Shown piece after piece: positions 9,998 through 20,133 of a DNA stretch of 64,000 bases. Source of the stretch: Chromohalobacter israelensis (lineage in GTDB: Bacteria; Pseudomonadota; Gammaproteobacteria; Pseudomonadales; Halomonadaceae); assembly GCA_000761475.1 (NCBI GenBank), contig JQNW01000001.1, positions 1 to 64,000 on the forward strand, written 5' to 3'. The number at the start of each line of letters is the position of its first letter. Positions within the stretch are counted from its first letter, which is position 1. Made by a program: the position numbers and the translations under genes. The notes beneath the pieces are model-generated. The model was not told where the DNA came from and made no database searches. It saw only the letters and a list, made by a program, of their open reading frames with translations.

Positions 9998-10918
9998 GTG
10001 AACCTTGAAACCAAGTGGCTCGAAGATTTCGTCGCCCTCGCCAATACCCGCAGCTTTTCCGCCTCGGCACGGCAACGTCACGTCACGCAGCCGGCCTTCA
10101 GTCGTCGCATTCGCTCCCTGGAGCAGGCCGTAGGCGCAACGCTGGTCGACCGCTCCACGACGCCCATCGGTCTGACACCGGAAGGGCAGTTGTTCCTGGT
10201 CACGGCGCGCAGCATGGTCGAGCAGTTGAGCGAATGCCTCGCGCATCTGCGCGGTCTGTCGATGGCCAACGAAGCGCTCGATATCGTCGCCGCGCACTCC
10301 CTGGCGCTGACCTTCTTTCCGCACTGGATTTCGCGCCTGCAGAAAGGCGTCGGCGAACTGCCCACACGACTGGTGGCCATGAACGTCGGCGATGCGATCC
10401 ACGTGCTGCGCGAGGGGAACTGCGACCTGATGCTGGCGTACTACGATCCCTATGCCAGCATGCAGCTCGATGCCGAGGCCTTTCCGTCGTTTTCCATCGG
10501 CCAGGTCAACATGCTGCCGGTCTGCGTGCCGGATACCGACGGCGCTCCGCGCTTCTCGCTGGATGACGATACGGCAGGCGTTCCCTTCCTCGCCTACACC
10601 CAGGGGGCTTTCCTGGGACGTAGCGTGCGCATGCTGCTCAAGAACGATCCGCTGCGAATGCGCCTGAAGACCGTCTACGAGACCGCCATGGCGGAAGGGC
10701 TCAAGGGCATGGCGCTGCAAGGCGTGGGCATGGCATGGATCCCCGATTTCTGCATTCGCGAGGAACTGGCCTCGGGGCGCCTGGTTCGCGCGGGGGGCAC
10801 GCAGTGGGACATCCCGCTGGAAATTCGCCTCTATCGCTGCTCGCTGGTGCACAAGCCCGGTGTCGAGAAGCTCTGGCGGCAGATGATGAAGCTGCCGCGC
10901 GATTTCCTCCAGGCGTGA
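9998..10918 (+). CDS. LysR-family regulator, HypT-like branch
   Basis: A 306-residue LysR regulator with an N-terminal winged helix-turn-helix (QPAFSRRIRSLEQ near residues 30-42) and a C-terminal effector domain. The opening ETKWLEDF and the HVTQPAFSRRI stretch resemble E. coli HypT (YjiE), the hypochlorite-responsive regulator. That similarity is from memory and not proof of function. There are two adjacent GTG codons, 9992 and 9998. CAGGAG spacing favours 9998. A second regulator of the same flavour lies at 41682-42602. The target genes are unknown. Confidence 0.85.
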   Translation: MNLETKWLEDFVALANTRSFSASARQRHVTQPAFSRRIRSLEQAVGATLVDRSTTPIGLTPEGQLFLVTARSMVEQLSECLAHLRGLSMANEALDIVAAHSLALTFFPHWISRLQKGVGELPTRLVAMNVGDAIHVLREGNCDLMLAYYDPYASMQLDAEAFPSFSIGQVNMLPVCVPDTDGAPRFSLDDDTAGVPFLAYTQGAFLGRSVRMLLKNDPLRMRLKTVYETAMAEGLKGMALQGVGMAWIPDFCIREELASGRLVRAGGTQWDIPLEIRLYRCSLVHKPGVEKLWRQMMKLPRDFLQA

Positions 10919-10966
10919 CGTCCCGAGCGGTATCGCCCTGGGCCGGACGAGGAGGGCGCGAGGCGC

Positions 10967-12070
10967 TCAGGGCGTGGCCATGCCCGCCGGCAGGCCCAGA
11001 AAGTTTTGTATGATGAAGAAGTGATCCTCGAACAGGGTTTCGGGATCGAGATCGGCCAGTGCCACCCAGTGCGCATGTTCGCCGCTGGGCGAGGGCTTGA
11101 GCCGCGGGAGGCGCTGTTCGGGGCGCAACGCGAAGTAAAAGGCCTGCGCCAGGGTGCGTCCACGCCAGCTGCGATGCGGCTCGTCGAACAACCGTTGACC
11201 GCGTAACGACCCCTTGAGAACGGCTTCGGGGATCTTGAGACGCACCCGCTCGCGCAATTCACGCAGGCAGGCGTCCAGCAAGCGCTCCTGGGGCTGGATG
11301 AAGCCACCGGGCAGGGCCAGCAATCCCTTGCCGGGTGCGGCGCGGCGCTCCACCAGCAGCACATGACCGGATTGCACCACGACGGCGTCGACGGTCACGA
11401 AAACGGGCGGGTAGGGCGCATCCGCCCAGGCCTCGCGGTATTGCTCGAACAGCCGTTGTTCTTCCCATAGCTGCTCGCAGGCCGAGGTTGCCAGGAAGCG
11501 CTGCAAGGCGTCGTTGACGGCCGGCGGCAGGCCATTGGCCTGACCCCGTGCCAGATGGGCCTGGGCCGAGGCCGGCCCCCGGAACAGTGCATCGCGGATC
11601 TGGCTGGCCGAGACATCGCTGACCGGCGGCACGCTCACCGATTCCCACTGGGGAAACAGCGAGAGGTAATAGCTCGACTGGCCGCGGCTGGCTCCGATCA
11701 GCCCGATGCGCGGCAGGCGTCCCTGCTGGGGGATGACGACATCGCGGACGTGGCGCTGCACATCGCGCACCCATACGTCATCGTTGTAGAGCGCATCCAG
11801 CAACGGCGTGATTTCCAGTCGGGCGTTGTCTTCGTCATCGAAACACGCGCGGAGCATGTCGCGACGCTCCTCGAAGCGCCAGGGGTTGCGCAGCGAACGC
11901 GCCTGCCAGGCGGAGCCTGCCATGACGATCACCTGGCGTGCTTGACGCAAGGCCTCGCGAATCACGGTCAGGTGGCCATGATGCGGGGGCTGGAAGCGCC
12001 CGATGAAGACGAGGCAGTCGAAGGCGTAAACGGATTCCGGCGTGGTGGGCATCGAAGTGGCGTTGGACAT
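10967..12070 (-). CDS. Bifunctional NMN adenylyltransferase / Nudix hydrolase (NadM-Nudix type)
   Basis: A 367-residue fusion. The N-terminal nucleotidylyltransferase domain (residues 18-190) has the HxGH signature in GRFQPPHHGH and makes NAD from NMN and ATP in this family. The C-terminal Nudix domain (from about 222) would hydrolyse ADP-ribose. The Nudix box at 256-278 keeps G, E262, R270-E271 and E274, but the next Glu is Arg275 and the Gly is Arg277, so hydrolase activity is doubtful. The ATG at 12070 has AGGAG upstream. Further in-frame start codons lie upstream to 12127. Confidence 0.85.
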   Translation of the reverse strand: MSNATSMPTTPESVYAFDCLVFIGRFQPPHHGHLTVIREALRQARQVIVMAGSAWQARSLRNPWRFEERRDMLRACFDDEDNARLEITPLLDALYNDDVWVRDVQRHVRDVVIPQQGRLPRIGLIGASRGQSSYYLSLFPQWESVSVPPVSDVSASQIRDALFRGPASAQAHLARGQANGLPPAVNDALQRFLATSACEQLWEEQRLFEQYREAWADAPYPPVFVTVDAVVVQSGHVLLVERRAAPGKGLLALPGGFIQPQERLLDACLRELRERVRLKIPEAVLKGSLRGQRLFDEPHRSWRGRTLAQAFYFALRPEQRLPRLKPSPSGEHAHWVALADLDPETLFEDHFFIIQNFLGLPAGMATP

Positions 12071-12214
12071 GAAGGCTCCTGCAACGGGCCGCGTCATTAT
12101 GAGCAGAGGGTCGAGGCGCTGCAACACGCGGAGCAGGCCCCGATCGCGTTACGCTATGCTGATGCAGCGTGGCCATTGCATGCCAAGCCATCCTCTTTTC
12201 GACAAGGAGTGTCC

Positions 12215-13174
12215 GTGATCAATCTCTCTCCCCGCTATTGGGGCCGTATCGTTGGCAACGCCGGAAAATTGTGGCTGGAGCACAATGCGTTCAGTTACGC
12301 CGGCTCCCTGGCGTTCTATACGCTGTTTTCACTGGCGCCGACCATCATCATTGCCGTGACCGTGATAGGCCTGATATTGGGAGAAGAAGCGGCTCAGGGG
12401 CAGATCGTCGCCCAGTTGCAGGACACCATGGGTCAGGATGCCGCCATGGCGGTGCAGCAGGCGGTCGCCCAGTCGCGTCTCGAGAGTTCTGGCCTGTTGC
12501 CGACCCTGCTTGGAATAGGGGCCCTGGTGGTGGGGGCGACGACGGTATTCGCACAGATGCAGTTTTCGCTCAACACCCTCTGGGGCGTCACGGCGCGTCC
12601 CGATCGCAACAGCGTTCTGCTGTTCATCAAGCAACGCATGCTGTCGCTCACGGTGGTCCTGGCGGTCGGTTTCATCCTCATGGTGTCGCTGGTGCTGGGC
12701 GTGCTCCTGAGGGCCTTCTTCATGTATGCCAGCGACTGGGTGCCGGGCGTCAATGCACTGCTCGGAGGCGCCGAGTTCATCGTCTCGCTGGCGGTGATCG
12801 CCTTGTTCTTCGCTGCGATCTTCAAGGTCCTGCCGGATGTCGTGGTCAGCTGGCGGGATGTTATGGTCGGCGCCATCGTCACGGCGGTACTGTTCGCGAT
12901 CGGCCGTTACGGCATTGCCGCGTACCTTGCCTATACTGCCACGGCATCGACCTATGGCGCGGCGGGGTCGGTGGTGCTGATCTTGCTGTGGGTCTACTAC
13001 AGCTCGTTGATCCTGCTCTACGGCGCCGCCTTCACCCGAACCCATCTCGAGGCTCGCGGCAAGCGCGTGGTGCCGCGCAACTCGGCGGTACTGGTCAAGC
13101 GCGAACTGATCGATGCCCAAGGCAACACCGCCCTGGGCGGAAACAAGAACGGTGAAGGAGAGAGCCATGCATGA
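12215..13174 (+). CDS. YihY/virulence factor BrkB family membrane protein
   Basis: A 319-residue inner-membrane protein with six predicted membrane segments. The conserved opening [20 protein letters not shown] (about residues 25-44) and the GAAFT near the C-terminus are typical of the YihY/BrkB family, once misnamed RNase BN. The function is unclear. The frame is open far upstream, but AAGGAG at 12204-12209 places the start at GTG 12215. The stop overlaps the acylphosphatase start by 8 bases, so the two are translationally linked. Confidence 0.87.
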   Translation: MINLSPRYWGRIVGNAGKLWLEHNAFSYAGSLAFYTLFSLAPTIIIAVTVIGLILGEEAAQGQIVAQLQDTMGQDAAMAVQQAVAQSRLESSGLLPTLLGIGALVVGATTVFAQMQFSLNTLWGVTARPDRNSVLLFIKQRMLSLTVVLAVGFILMVSLVLGVLLRAFFMYASDWVPGVNALLGGAEFIVSLAVIALFFAAIFKVLPDVVVSWRDVMVGAIVTAVLFAIGRYGIAAYLAYTATASTYGAAGSVVLILLWVYYSSLILLYGAAFTRTHLEARGKRVVPRNSAVLVKRELIDAQGNTALGGNKNGEGESHA

Positions 13175-13439
13175 TCGGTGTCTCAAGGCCTGGGTGACCG
13201 GACGCGTGCAGGGCGTGGGATTTCGCGCGGCCACCCGCGATCAGGCGCTGACCGCCGGTGTGACCGGCTACGCTCGGAACCTTCCCGACGGTCGCGTCGA
13301 AGTGCTCTTGTGCGGCGAGTCGTCGGCGGTGGATCGTGTCGTGCGCTGGCTATGGCAAGGGCCGCCAGCGTCACGGGTCACGCATGTCGAATGCGAGCAG
13401 GCCGAGGATCCACCACCCGGCGCGTTCGAGCTCGGTTGA
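13167..13439 (+). CDS. acyP: Acylphosphatase
   Basis: A 90-residue enzyme hydrolysing acyl phosphates. The family signature GRVQGVGFR (about residues 12-20), with its catalytic Arg, and the [13 protein letters not shown] stretch with the catalytic Asn, are both intact. The ATG overlaps the stop of the YihY gene by 8 bases (ATGCATGA), a coupled arrangement. A GAAGGAGAG ribosome-binding site lies inside the upstream gene. The stop is only 7 bases from the convergent nucleoside hydrolase. Confidence 0.94.
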   Translation: MHDRCLKAWVTGRVQGVGFRAATRDQALTAGVTGYARNLPDGRVEVLLCGESSAVDRVVRWLWQGPPASRVTHVECEQAEDPPPGAFELG

Positions 13440-13445
13440 CGACCG

Positions 13446-14390
13446 TCAGGCCGTCAGGGTGTCGACGATCCACGCGACGACAGCGTCGCCGTCGGCGTTC
13501 ATGCACACCTCGACGAGGGGCGTGCGCGACCAGCGCGGGTCGATGAAGGCACGCTCCTGCGGGGCGAACAGCGTCTGGCCCTCGGCATCCCCCTCGGTCA
13601 CGACGCTCAAGTGGCCGCGCACGCTGGTGAAGAGTTCCGGCCGCATCAGCCAGGCCAGGGCGCAGCTGTCATGCGGACAGCACCCGTCGATATCGAGTGC
13701 ATTGCGGTAAAACGCGCGATAGAACGCATAACTGCCCGCCAGCACCTCCCCGAGCCTGCCTTGCGCGGCAGCGATCCTGTCCATGTGCGCGGGCCCCAGG
13801 ACGCAGCGATGCGTGGCGTCCAGTCCCACGAGGGTCAGCGGCCAGCCCGCCGTCAGCACCCGTGCCGCCGCGTGTGGATCGTTGAAAATATTGGCTTCGG
13901 CGACGGGCGTGACATTGCCACCCTCGCGAATCGAGCCCCCCATGACCACGACCTGCTTGACCCGATCGACGATGCCCGGATCGAGTTGCAATGCCGCCGC
14001 CAGATTGCCCAGAGGGCCGACGGCGACCAGCGTGATCTCGCCCGGACGGGCGTTCACCTGCTCGACGATGAACTGGGCAGCGCAGATCGTCTCGGCATGT
14101 CCCTGTGCGTCGGGCAGCGCATGGTTGCCGAGTCCGTTGTCGCCGTGAATATGCGTCGGTGCCGGGTGCTTGGGCTTGACCAGCGGCCCTGCGGCGCCTT
14201 GTGCGACGGGGACTCGCTGGCCGGCGAGCTCGGCCAGCAGCAGGGCGTTGTGGGTGGCGGTGTCGATGTCGACATTGCCATAGGTCGTGGTCATGCCCAG
14301 CAGCTCGATCTCGGGATGTGCCAGCGCAATGGCGATGGCCTGGGCATCATCGACGCCGGGGTCGGTATCGAAAATCAGTGGAACGGTCAT
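13446..14390 (-). CDS. Nucleoside hydrolase (IUNH family, Rih-type)
   Basis: A 314-residue inosine/uridine-preferring nucleoside hydrolase that splits ribonucleosides into base and ribose. The calcium-binding DTDPGVDDA motif is at residues 8-16, a His lies in the DATHRC region and an Asp in the late HDSCALAWL motif. AAGGA precedes the ATG. It is the last gene of a reverse group of dehydrogenase, ribokinase-like kinase and this hydrolase. The released ribose would be the natural substrate of the kinase upstream. Confidence 0.9.
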   Translation of the reverse strand: MTVPLIFDTDPGVDDAQAIAIALAHPEIELLGMTTTYGNVDIDTATHNALLLAELAGQRVPVAQGAAGPLVKPKHPAPTHIHGDNGLGNHALPDAQGHAETICAAQFIVEQVNARPGEITLVAVGPLGNLAAALQLDPGIVDRVKQVVVMGGSIREGGNVTPVAEANIFNDPHAAARVLTAGWPLTLVGLDATHRCVLGPAHMDRIAAAQGRLGEVLAGSYAFYRAFYRNALDIDGCCPHDSCALAWLMRPELFTSVRGHLSVVTEGDAEGQTLFAPQERAFIDPRWSRTPLVEVCMNADGDAVVAWIVDTLTA

Positions 14391-14458
14391 GCGAATCCTT
14401 TTGCTGTACAGGAGACTCCAGAAACGGATTTCAGAGGCGTCATACGCTGCCTCGACGG

Positions 14459-15352
14459 TTATTCATGGAAGGACGCCGCGACGTCGCTGGCCAGCGGAAT
14501 GCTGGGCGCGGCACCGGCTCGCTGTACGCACAATGCAGCGGCGGCGCTGGCTTCGCGCAGACACGTATCGATGGACGCTTCGCGCTGGCGGGCGGCCATG
14601 AAATAACCGATGAAGGTGTCGCCGGCGGCGGTCGTGTCGACCGCTTCGACCGGCAGGGCGGGCAAGGCCAGACGCTGCTCGCCCCACTGATAGCAGACGC
14701 CATCGCGCCCCAGGGTCAGCACCAGCTCGACATCGGGCAACCGTCGTGACAACACGTCCAGGAGTGCGTCGACCTCGGCATTGTCTTCGAGCCCCGCCAA
14801 GGCCGCCGCCTCGCCTCGATTGAGAAACAGCACCTGGCACAGTTCCAGCGGCAGCGAATGCACGTTGGCACCGAGCGGCGCGGGATTGAACGCGATGCGC
14901 ATGCCGTGGCGCGCGGCCAGCGTCATGACGGTGCCCAGGGCGTTGCATTCGTTCTGCAGCAGCAGCCAGTCGCCTGGCTGCACCGAGGTCATCAAGGCCT
15001 CGATATGACGCTCGCTGAAGCCGTGATTGGCGCCCGGGTTGAGAATGATGGCGTTTTCGGCGTGATCGTCGACCTGGATGATGGCGTGCCCGCTGGCATC
15101 GGCGGTGAGTTCGATGAGCGAGGTGTTGACGCCGGCGCTGGCAAGGGTCTCAAGCGCCCAGCGATCGCCTTGCGAGAGACGTCCCCAGTGCGTGACCTCG
15201 CCACCCGCACGTGCCATGGCCAGCGATTGATTGGCGCCTTTCCCGCCCAGCACCTGAGTATAGCTCTGACTCGACAGCGTTTCACCGGGTCTCACCAGAT
15301 GGCTGACGCGGTAGACATGGTCGATGTTGATGGAACCGTAATTGTAAAGCAT
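14459..15352 (-). CDS. rbsK: PfkB-family carbohydrate kinase, ribokinase-like
   Basis: A 297-residue sugar kinase. It has the N-terminal PfkB signature GGKGANQS (about residues 36-43) and the C-terminal DTTAAGDTF with the catalytic Asp and the anion hole (about 249-257). The N-terminal NYGSINID matches the ribokinase pattern. AGGAG precedes the ATG. Spacing to the nucleoside hydrolase is 68 bases on the same strand, which supports ribose salvage from nucleosides. The exact sugar is inferred from context. Confidence 0.83.
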   Translation of the reverse strand: MLYNYGSINIDHVYRVSHLVRPGETLSSQSYTQVLGGKGANQSLAMARAGGEVTHWGRLSQGDRWALETLASAGVNTSLIELTADASGHAIIQVDDHAENAIILNPGANHGFSERHIEALMTSVQPGDWLLLQNECNALGTVMTLAARHGMRIAFNPAPLGANVHSLPLELCQVLFLNRGEAAALAGLEDNAEVDALLDVLSRRLPDVELVLTLGRDGVCYQWGEQRLALPALPVEAVDTTAAGDTFIGYFMAARQREASIDTCLREASAAAALCVQRAGAAPSIPLASDVAASFHE

Positions 15353-15380
15353 GCAAGCTCCTGGCCTTTAGCCTCCTGGA

Positions 15381-16322
15381 TTAAGCGCGCGAGGCGAGCC
15401 AGTGGCGCAGGTTGTCAACGGTCAGACGCACGACGTTGGCACGCGCTTCCGGCGAGATCCACGCACTGTGCGGCGTCACGATGAGGTTATGACCTTCCTG
15501 CAGCGCGTCGATGAGTGCATGCCCCTCGCGCGGCGGCTCGTCGGGCAGGCTGTCGACGCCCAGGCCTCCCAAGGTACCGTTGCGTAGCGCGTCCAGCGCG
15601 GCGCTTTCATCTATGATACCGCCCCGTGCGCAATTGAGCAGCAAGGCACCTGGCTTGAACCGTGCCAATATGTCGGCATCCACGAGGTGACGCGTCTCAT
15701 CGTTCAGCGGGCAATGCAGGCTGAGCACATCGAGTTCTCCCGCCAGGGACGCCAGGGCGGGACGTGAGTCGTGGGCTTCATTGCCGGGGCGCGCGGCGAA
15801 GGTGACACGCATGCCGAACGCCTCGGCCAGATGGGCCACGGCACGTCCGAGTTCGCCGTGTCCGACGATGACGAGGTGCTTGCCGGCCAGTTGCAGGGTG
15901 CGGTGGTCGAGCAGGCAGAACATGGGGCTGTCGTTCCAGCGCCCGGCGGCGACGTCGCGCATGTAAAGGGGAAGACGGTTGGCCAGCGCCAGCATGAGCA
16001 TCAACGTATGCTGGGCCACGCTGGCCGTGCCGTAGGCCGTGACATTGCGCACCTCGATGCCACGGGCCTTGGCGGCTTGCATGTCGATATTGTTGGTGCC
16101 CGTGGCCAGCACACAGATCAGTTCGAGATCGGGCAGGGCGTCGATCAATTCGGCATCGATGACGACCTTGTTGGTGAGCGCCACGGTGGCACCGGCAAGG
16201 CGCGCCTGGCGTTCCTCGCGCGCGGTGTGCGCATGGACCTCGAGCGTGTCCACCGCCTCGTGCAGAGGCGTGAGGTCTATGTCGTCGCCCAGGGTGGCGG
16301 CATCGAGAATCACGGCTTTCAT
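15381..16322 (-). CDS. D-2-hydroxyacid dehydrogenase (glycerate/hydroxypyruvate reductase-like)
   Basis: A 313-residue NAD(P)-dependent 2-hydroxyacid dehydrogenase. It has the GHGELGR dinucleotide motif (about residues 154-160), the catalytic Arg in CARGGIIDE (near 235), a Glu in the DEPP loop and the catalytic His in TPHSAW (near 290). The family reduces glyoxylate, hydroxypyruvate or similar 2-ketoacids, and the substrate cannot be fixed from sequence. It is the first gene of the reverse salvage group, 28 bases from the kinase. AAGGACG precedes the ATG. Confidence 0.86.
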   Translation of the reverse strand: MKAVILDAATLGDDIDLTPLHEAVDTLEVHAHTAREERQARLAGATVALTNKVVIDAELIDALPDLELICVLATGTNNIDMQAAKARGIEVRNVTAYGTASVAQHTLMLMLALANRLPLYMRDVAAGRWNDSPMFCLLDHRTLQLAGKHLVIVGHGELGRAVAHLAEAFGMRVTFAARPGNEAHDSRPALASLAGELDVLSLHCPLNDETRHLVDADILARFKPGALLLNCARGGIIDESAALDALRNGTLGGLGVDSLPDEPPREGHALIDALQEGHNLIVTPHSAWISPEARANVVRLTVDNLRHWLASRA

Positions 16323-16403
16323 GTAACGTCCTTTTACTTTTCGGGAGACAGGAGCACCCGAGGGCAGGGTAACGAGGGCAATGATATCGAACGCGGATAC
16401 GCC

Positions 16404-16434
16404 TTGCCCGTCGGGTGCCGCTACACGCTATAAT
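16404..16434 (+). promoter_or_regulatory. Candidate promoter for the fmdB-aspS gene train
   Basis: A perfect -10 TATAAT lies at 16429-16434 with a -35-like TTGCCC at 16404-16409. The 19-base spacer is long. It is about 108 bases upstream of fmdB in the 220-base divergent gap and is the only good -10 seen there. Confidence 0.45.
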
Positions 16435-16541
16435 GTGCGGCTTTCGAGAGAGGCTTGGAAAGTGCGATCTCCGGCCCTATATCCCTGCCACCGCGCGAGT
16501 GGCGCGCGGGCGCTTTCTTGATGACATGAATGGTGAGAACC

Positions 16542-16799
16542 ATGCCCATCTACGAGTATGAGTGCAAGGCCTGTGGCCATCGCCTGGAAAAGCTGCAAAA
16601 AGTCAGTGCTGCCGAGTTGACCGATTGCCCGAGCTGCGAGCGCGCCGAGTTGTCACGCTTGATATCCGCGGCCGGCTTTCGCCTGGCCGGTGGCGGCTGG
16701 TACGAAACCGATTTCAAATCGGGGCAAAAGCGCAATCTGGCAGGGGACGGCGGTGCCACGTCCGCCCCCGCCGATACCGGCGGCAAGACGCCGGCCTGA
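16542..16799 (+). CDS. FmdB-family zinc ribbon protein
   Basis: An 85-residue protein opening MPIYEYECKACGH, with two CxxC pairs (CKAC near residues 8-11 and CPSC near 28-31) that form the zinc ribbon of the FmdB/CxxC_CxxC_SSSS family, and a low-complexity tail. The role is unknown, although the gene conventionally precedes aspS in gammaproteobacteria, as here. The ATG at 16542 starts the conserved motif and the open frame begins 12 bases earlier. Confidence 0.9.
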   Translation: MPIYEYECKACGHRLEKLQKVSAAELTDCPSCERAELSRLISAAGFRLAGGGWYETDFKSGQKRNLAGDGGATSAPADTGGKTPA

Positions 16800-16802
16800 C
16801 GC

Positions 16803-16830
16803 ATTCGGCGCCGTACGGGCGGCGCCGAAT
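16803..16830 (+). other. Stem-loop between fmdB and aspS
   Basis: A perfect 10-bp inverted repeat (ATTCGGCGCC / GGCGCCGAAT) with an 8-base loop, 36 bases before the aspS ATG. It lacks a T tract, so it may be an mRNA processing or attenuation structure rather than a terminator. Confidence 0.5.
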
Positions 16831-16865
16831 CGCCCCATGAGACAAGCAACGAAACAGGATCAGAC

Positions 16866-18644
16866 ATGCGCAGTCACTATTGCGGTCAGTTGAACGAAAC
16901 CTTGGTGGACGAGGAAGTCGCATTGTGCGGCTGGGTGCATCGTCGTCGCGATCACGGGGGGGTGATTTTCCTCGACCTTCGCGACCGCGATGGCATCGCC
17001 CAGGTCGTCGTCGACCCCGATACGCCCGAGGCGTTCGCCAATGCCGATCGCGCCCGCAACGAGTTCGTGCTGCGCATTCGCGGACGCATTCGCCTGCGTC
17101 CCGAGGGCACGCAGAATGCCCACATGCCGACCGGCATGATCGAGGTGCTGGCCAAGGAAGTGGAGGTGCTCAACACCGCCGCGACACCGCCGTTCCAGCT
17201 CGACGAGCACGGCAAGGTCGGCGAGGAAATACGCCTCAAGCATCGCTACATCGATCTGCGCCGTCCGGAGATGATCGACAAGCTGCGCCTGCGCTCACGC
17301 ATCACGCACAGCGTGCGTGCCTATCTCGAGGGCCAGGGGTTCCTCGACATCGAGACGCCGATCCTGACACGCGCCACGCCGGAAGGCGCGCGCGACTACC
17401 TGGTGCCCAGCCGTACCCACGCCGGCGAGTTCTTCGCCTTGCCGCAGTCGCCGCAGCTGTTCAAGCAGTTGCTGATGGTCTCGGGGTTTGATCGCTACTA
17501 CCAGATCGCCAAGTGTTTCCGTGACGAGGACCTGCGCGCCGATCGTCAGCCCGAATTCACGCAGATCGACCTCGAGGCATCGTTCGTCGAGGAAAGCGAC
17601 ATCATGTCCCTCACCGAAGACATGATCCGTCGCCTGTTCCAGGACGTGCTCGATGTCGAACTGCCGGCATTTCCGAAAATGCCCTACAGCGAAGCGATGA
17701 ATCGCTATGGCTCCGACAAGCCGGACCTGAGGATTCCGCTGGAACTGGTCGACGTCGACGACCTGATGCAGGGTGTCGACTTCAAGGTGTTCTCCGGTCC
17801 GGCCAAGGCCGAGGACGGCCGCGTGGCCGCGCTCAAGGTCACCGGTGGCGCCACGTTGTCGCGCAAGGAAATCGACGCCTACACGGACTTCGTGAACATC
17901 TACGGTGCCAAGGGGCTGGCCTGGATCAAGGTCAACGAGCGTGCCAAGGGCATCCAGGGGCTGCAGTCGCCGATCGTCAAGTTCATGGAAGACATCATCG
18001 AGTCGTTGCTCGACCGGGTGGGCGCCGAGGATGGCGACATCATCTTCTTCGGTGCCGACAAGGCACGCATCGTCAATGAGGCGCTGGGGGCCCTGCGCGT
18101 CAAGCTGGGCGAGGACCTCGACCTCTACACCCAGGCGTGGGCGCCGTTGTGGGTCGTCGACTTCCCCATGTTCGAAGCCGACGACAACGGCCGTCTGGCC
18201 GCCTTGCACCATCCGTTCACCGCGCCGTCGTGCACGCCGGAAGCCTTCAAGTCGGACCCCGCCAATGCGCTGTCGCGGGCCTACGACATGGTCCTCAACG
18301 GCACCGAGCTGGGCGGCGGCTCGATCCGTATTCATGACCAGACGATGCAGCGTGCGGTCTTCGAGGTGCTGGGCATCGGCGAGGAAGAGGCCGACGAGAA
18401 ATTCGGCTTCCTGCTCGATGCCCTCAAGTTCGGTGCGCCGCCCCACGGTGGTCTGGCCTTCGGCCTCGACCGGCTGGTCATGCTGATGAGCGGTGCCAGA
18501 ACGATTCGCGAAGTGATCGCTTTCCCCAAGACGCAAAGCGCGGCTTGCCTGATGACCGACGCCCCGGGCGAGGTCAGTGCCGAGCAGCTCAAGGAGCTCA
18601 ACATTCGCCTGCGTCAAAAGGCGCAGAACAACGGCGACGTCTGA
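16866..18644 (+). CDS. aspS: Aspartyl-tRNA synthetase
   Basis: Class II synthetase charging tRNA-Asp. The 592-residue length includes the bacterial GAD insertion domain. It shows the N-terminal OB-fold anticodon-binding domain ([11 protein letters not shown]), class II motif 2 ([17 protein letters not shown] near residue 217) and motif 3 ([12 protein letters not shown] near 530). The ATG at 16866 begins MRSHYCG, as in relatives. It sits behind fmdB and before yebC, the standard order. Confidence 0.97.
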   Translation: MRSHYCGQLNETLVDEEVALCGWVHRRRDHGGVIFLDLRDRDGIAQVVVDPDTPEAFANADRARNEFVLRIRGRIRLRPEGTQNAHMPTGMIEVLAKEVEVLNTAATPPFQLDEHGKVGEEIRLKHRYIDLRRPEMIDKLRLRSRITHSVRAYLEGQGFLDIETPILTRATPEGARDYLVPSRTHAGEFFALPQSPQLFKQLLMVSGFDRYYQIAKCFRDEDLRADRQPEFTQIDLEASFVEESDIMSLTEDMIRRLFQDVLDVELPAFPKMPYSEAMNRYGSDKPDLRIPLELVDVDDLMQGVDFKVFSGPAKAEDGRVAALKVTGGATLSRKEIDAYTDFVNIYGAKGLAWIKVNERAKGIQGLQSPIVKFMEDIIESLLDRVGAEDGDIIFFGADKARIVNEALGALRVKLGEDLDLYTQAWAPLWVVDFPMFEADDNGRLAALHHPFTAPSCTPEAFKSDPANALSRAYDMVLNGTELGGGSIRIHDQTMQRAVFEVLGIGEEEADEKFGFLLDALKFGAPPHGGLAFGLDRLVMLMSGARTIREVIAFPKTQSAACLMTDAPGEVSAEQLKELNIRLRQKAQNNGDV

Positions 18645-18746
18645 CGGAGGCCGCACGTCCTGCGTCCTTCTCGTTTTCCCGGCGCCCTCGGGCGCCGGGT
18701 GTCCTGCAAACCGCGAACGCCTGTATTTCCAAGGAGTGACGTCGAC

Positions 18747-19496
18747 ATGGCAGGCCATAGTAAATGGGCGAACATCAAGCACCGCAAGGCCGCCCAAGAT
18801 GCCAAACGCGGCAAGATCTTCAGCAAGTTGATCCGTGAACTGACCGTTGCTTCCCGCCAGGGCGGCGGTGAAGTGGCGGACAACCCCCGCCTGCGTGCTG
18901 CCATCGACAAGGCGCTGGCCAACAACATGACCAAGGACACCATCCAGCGCGCCATCGAGCGCGGCGCCGGCAATACCGACGGCGACGAGATGGAAGAGAC
19001 CGTCTACGAGGGTTACGGCCCCGAGGGGGTCGCCGTGCTGGTCGAATGCATGACCGACAATCGCAATCGCACGGTGTCCGACGTGCGGCATGCCTTCAGC
19101 AAGAACGGCGGCAATCTCGGCACCTCGGGGTCGGTGGCGTTCATGTTCCATAAGCAGGGGCGACTGACCTTGCCCGAGGGTGTCAGCGAGGAAACGGCGA
19201 TGGAGGCCACGCTGGCCGCCGAGCCCGAGGACATCGTCACGCAAGCCGACGGCACGCTGGAGATCGTGACCTCGCCGGAGCGCTTCGGCGCGGTGAAGGA
19301 CGCGCTGCTCGAGGCGGATATCGAGCCCGTCGCCAGCGACGTGGGCCTCTACCCCGACAACTACACGTCGATCGACGATGTCGAGACGGCGCGCAAGGTC
19401 CTCAAGCTGTTCGACATGCTCGAGGATCTCGACGACGTGCAGAACGTCTATTCCAACGCCGATTTCTCGGACGCCGTCATGGCGGAACTCGAGTGA
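18747..19496 (+). CDS. yebC: YebC/PmpR family probable transcriptional or translational regulator
   Basis: A 249-residue member of the YebC family. Members have been described as DNA-binding regulators (PmpR) and, for some, as factors easing ribosome stalling at prolines. The conserved start [13 protein letters not shown] is present. AAGGAG at 18731-18736 supports the ATG at 18747. Its stop overlaps the ruvC GTG by four bases (GTGA), so yebC and ruvC are translationally coupled. Confidence 0.95.
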   Translation: MAGHSKWANIKHRKAAQDAKRGKIFSKLIRELTVASRQGGGEVADNPRLRAAIDKALANNMTKDTIQRAIERGAGNTDGDEMEETVYEGYGPEGVAVLVECMTDNRNRTVSDVRHAFSKNGGNLGTSGSVAFMFHKQGRLTLPEGVSEETAMEATLAAEPEDIVTQADGTLEIVTSPERFGAVKDALLEADIEPVASDVGLYPDNYTSIDDVETARKVLKLFDMLEDLDDVQNVYSNADFSDAVMAELE

Positions 19497-20053
19497 CGGG
19501 CGAGGGCTCGGCGACCATCCTGCTGGGCATCGACCCCGGCTCGCGCATCACCGGCTATGGCGTCGTCGATGTCGCCACGCCCACTCCTCGCTACGTGGCC
19601 AGCGGCTGCATCCGCATCAAGAGCGACCAGCTGGCCCAGAAGCTCGCGCAAGTCTATGCCGGCATCGGCGAGCTGATCGGCCTGCATCGCCCGCACGAGA
19701 TCGCCATCGAGCAGGTCTTCATGTCGAAGAACGCCGACTCCGCGCTCAAGCTGGGCCAGGCACGCGGCACGGCGATCGTCTGCGCCGCCAACCATGGCCT
19801 CGAGGTATTCGAGTACGCCCCCACCCAGATCAAGCAGGCCGTCACCGGTACCGGTGCGGCGACCAAGGAGCAGGTGCAGCACATGGTCACCGCGATCCTG
19901 GGGATCGATGGCGTGCCGCAGGCCGATGCGGCCGATGCGCTGGCCATCGCCTTGACGCATGCCTACGCGCGCCAGGGACGTTCGTTGCCGCCCTCGCGAG
20001 GGCGCCGTCGCAGCGGGTCGCGCCAGCGTTGGCGCGACTACCGCCCGAGCTGA
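19493..20053 (+). CDS. ruvC: Crossover junction endodeoxyribonuclease RuvC
   Basis: Holliday-junction resolvase, a homodimeric nuclease acting with the RuvAB motor. The 186-residue protein has the first catalytic Asp in [14 protein letters not shown] (near residue 14), the catalytic Glu in AIEQVF, and later acidic residues in the [13 protein letters not shown] stretch. The GTG start overlaps the yebC stop. The C-terminus carries an Arg/Ser-rich tail. RuvA follows after 80 bases. Confidence 0.95.
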   Translation: MTGEGSATILLGIDPGSRITGYGVVDVATPTPRYVASGCIRIKSDQLAQKLAQVYAGIGELIGLHRPHEIAIEQVFMSKNADSALKLGQARGTAIVCAANHGLEVFEYAPTQIKQAVTGTGAATKEQVQHMVTAILGIDGVPQADAADALAIALTHAYARQGRSLPPSRGRRRSGSRQRWRDYRPS

Positions 20054-20133
20054 GGCGGGCTGCGTCGGGCGCTGGTCAGTCGCGGGGTGGATCAGTATAG
20101 TGTCAAGCCAGTCAATCGAAGGATTTGATGTGC

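Noticed and set aside
11555-12214. Upstream extension of the YihY frame to 539 codons
   Set aside because: It is antisense to the NadM-Nudix gene, and AAGGAG places the start at 12215.
17295-19244. 649-codon reverse frame opposite aspS and yebC
   Set aside because: Same reason: antisense shadow of two conserved genes.
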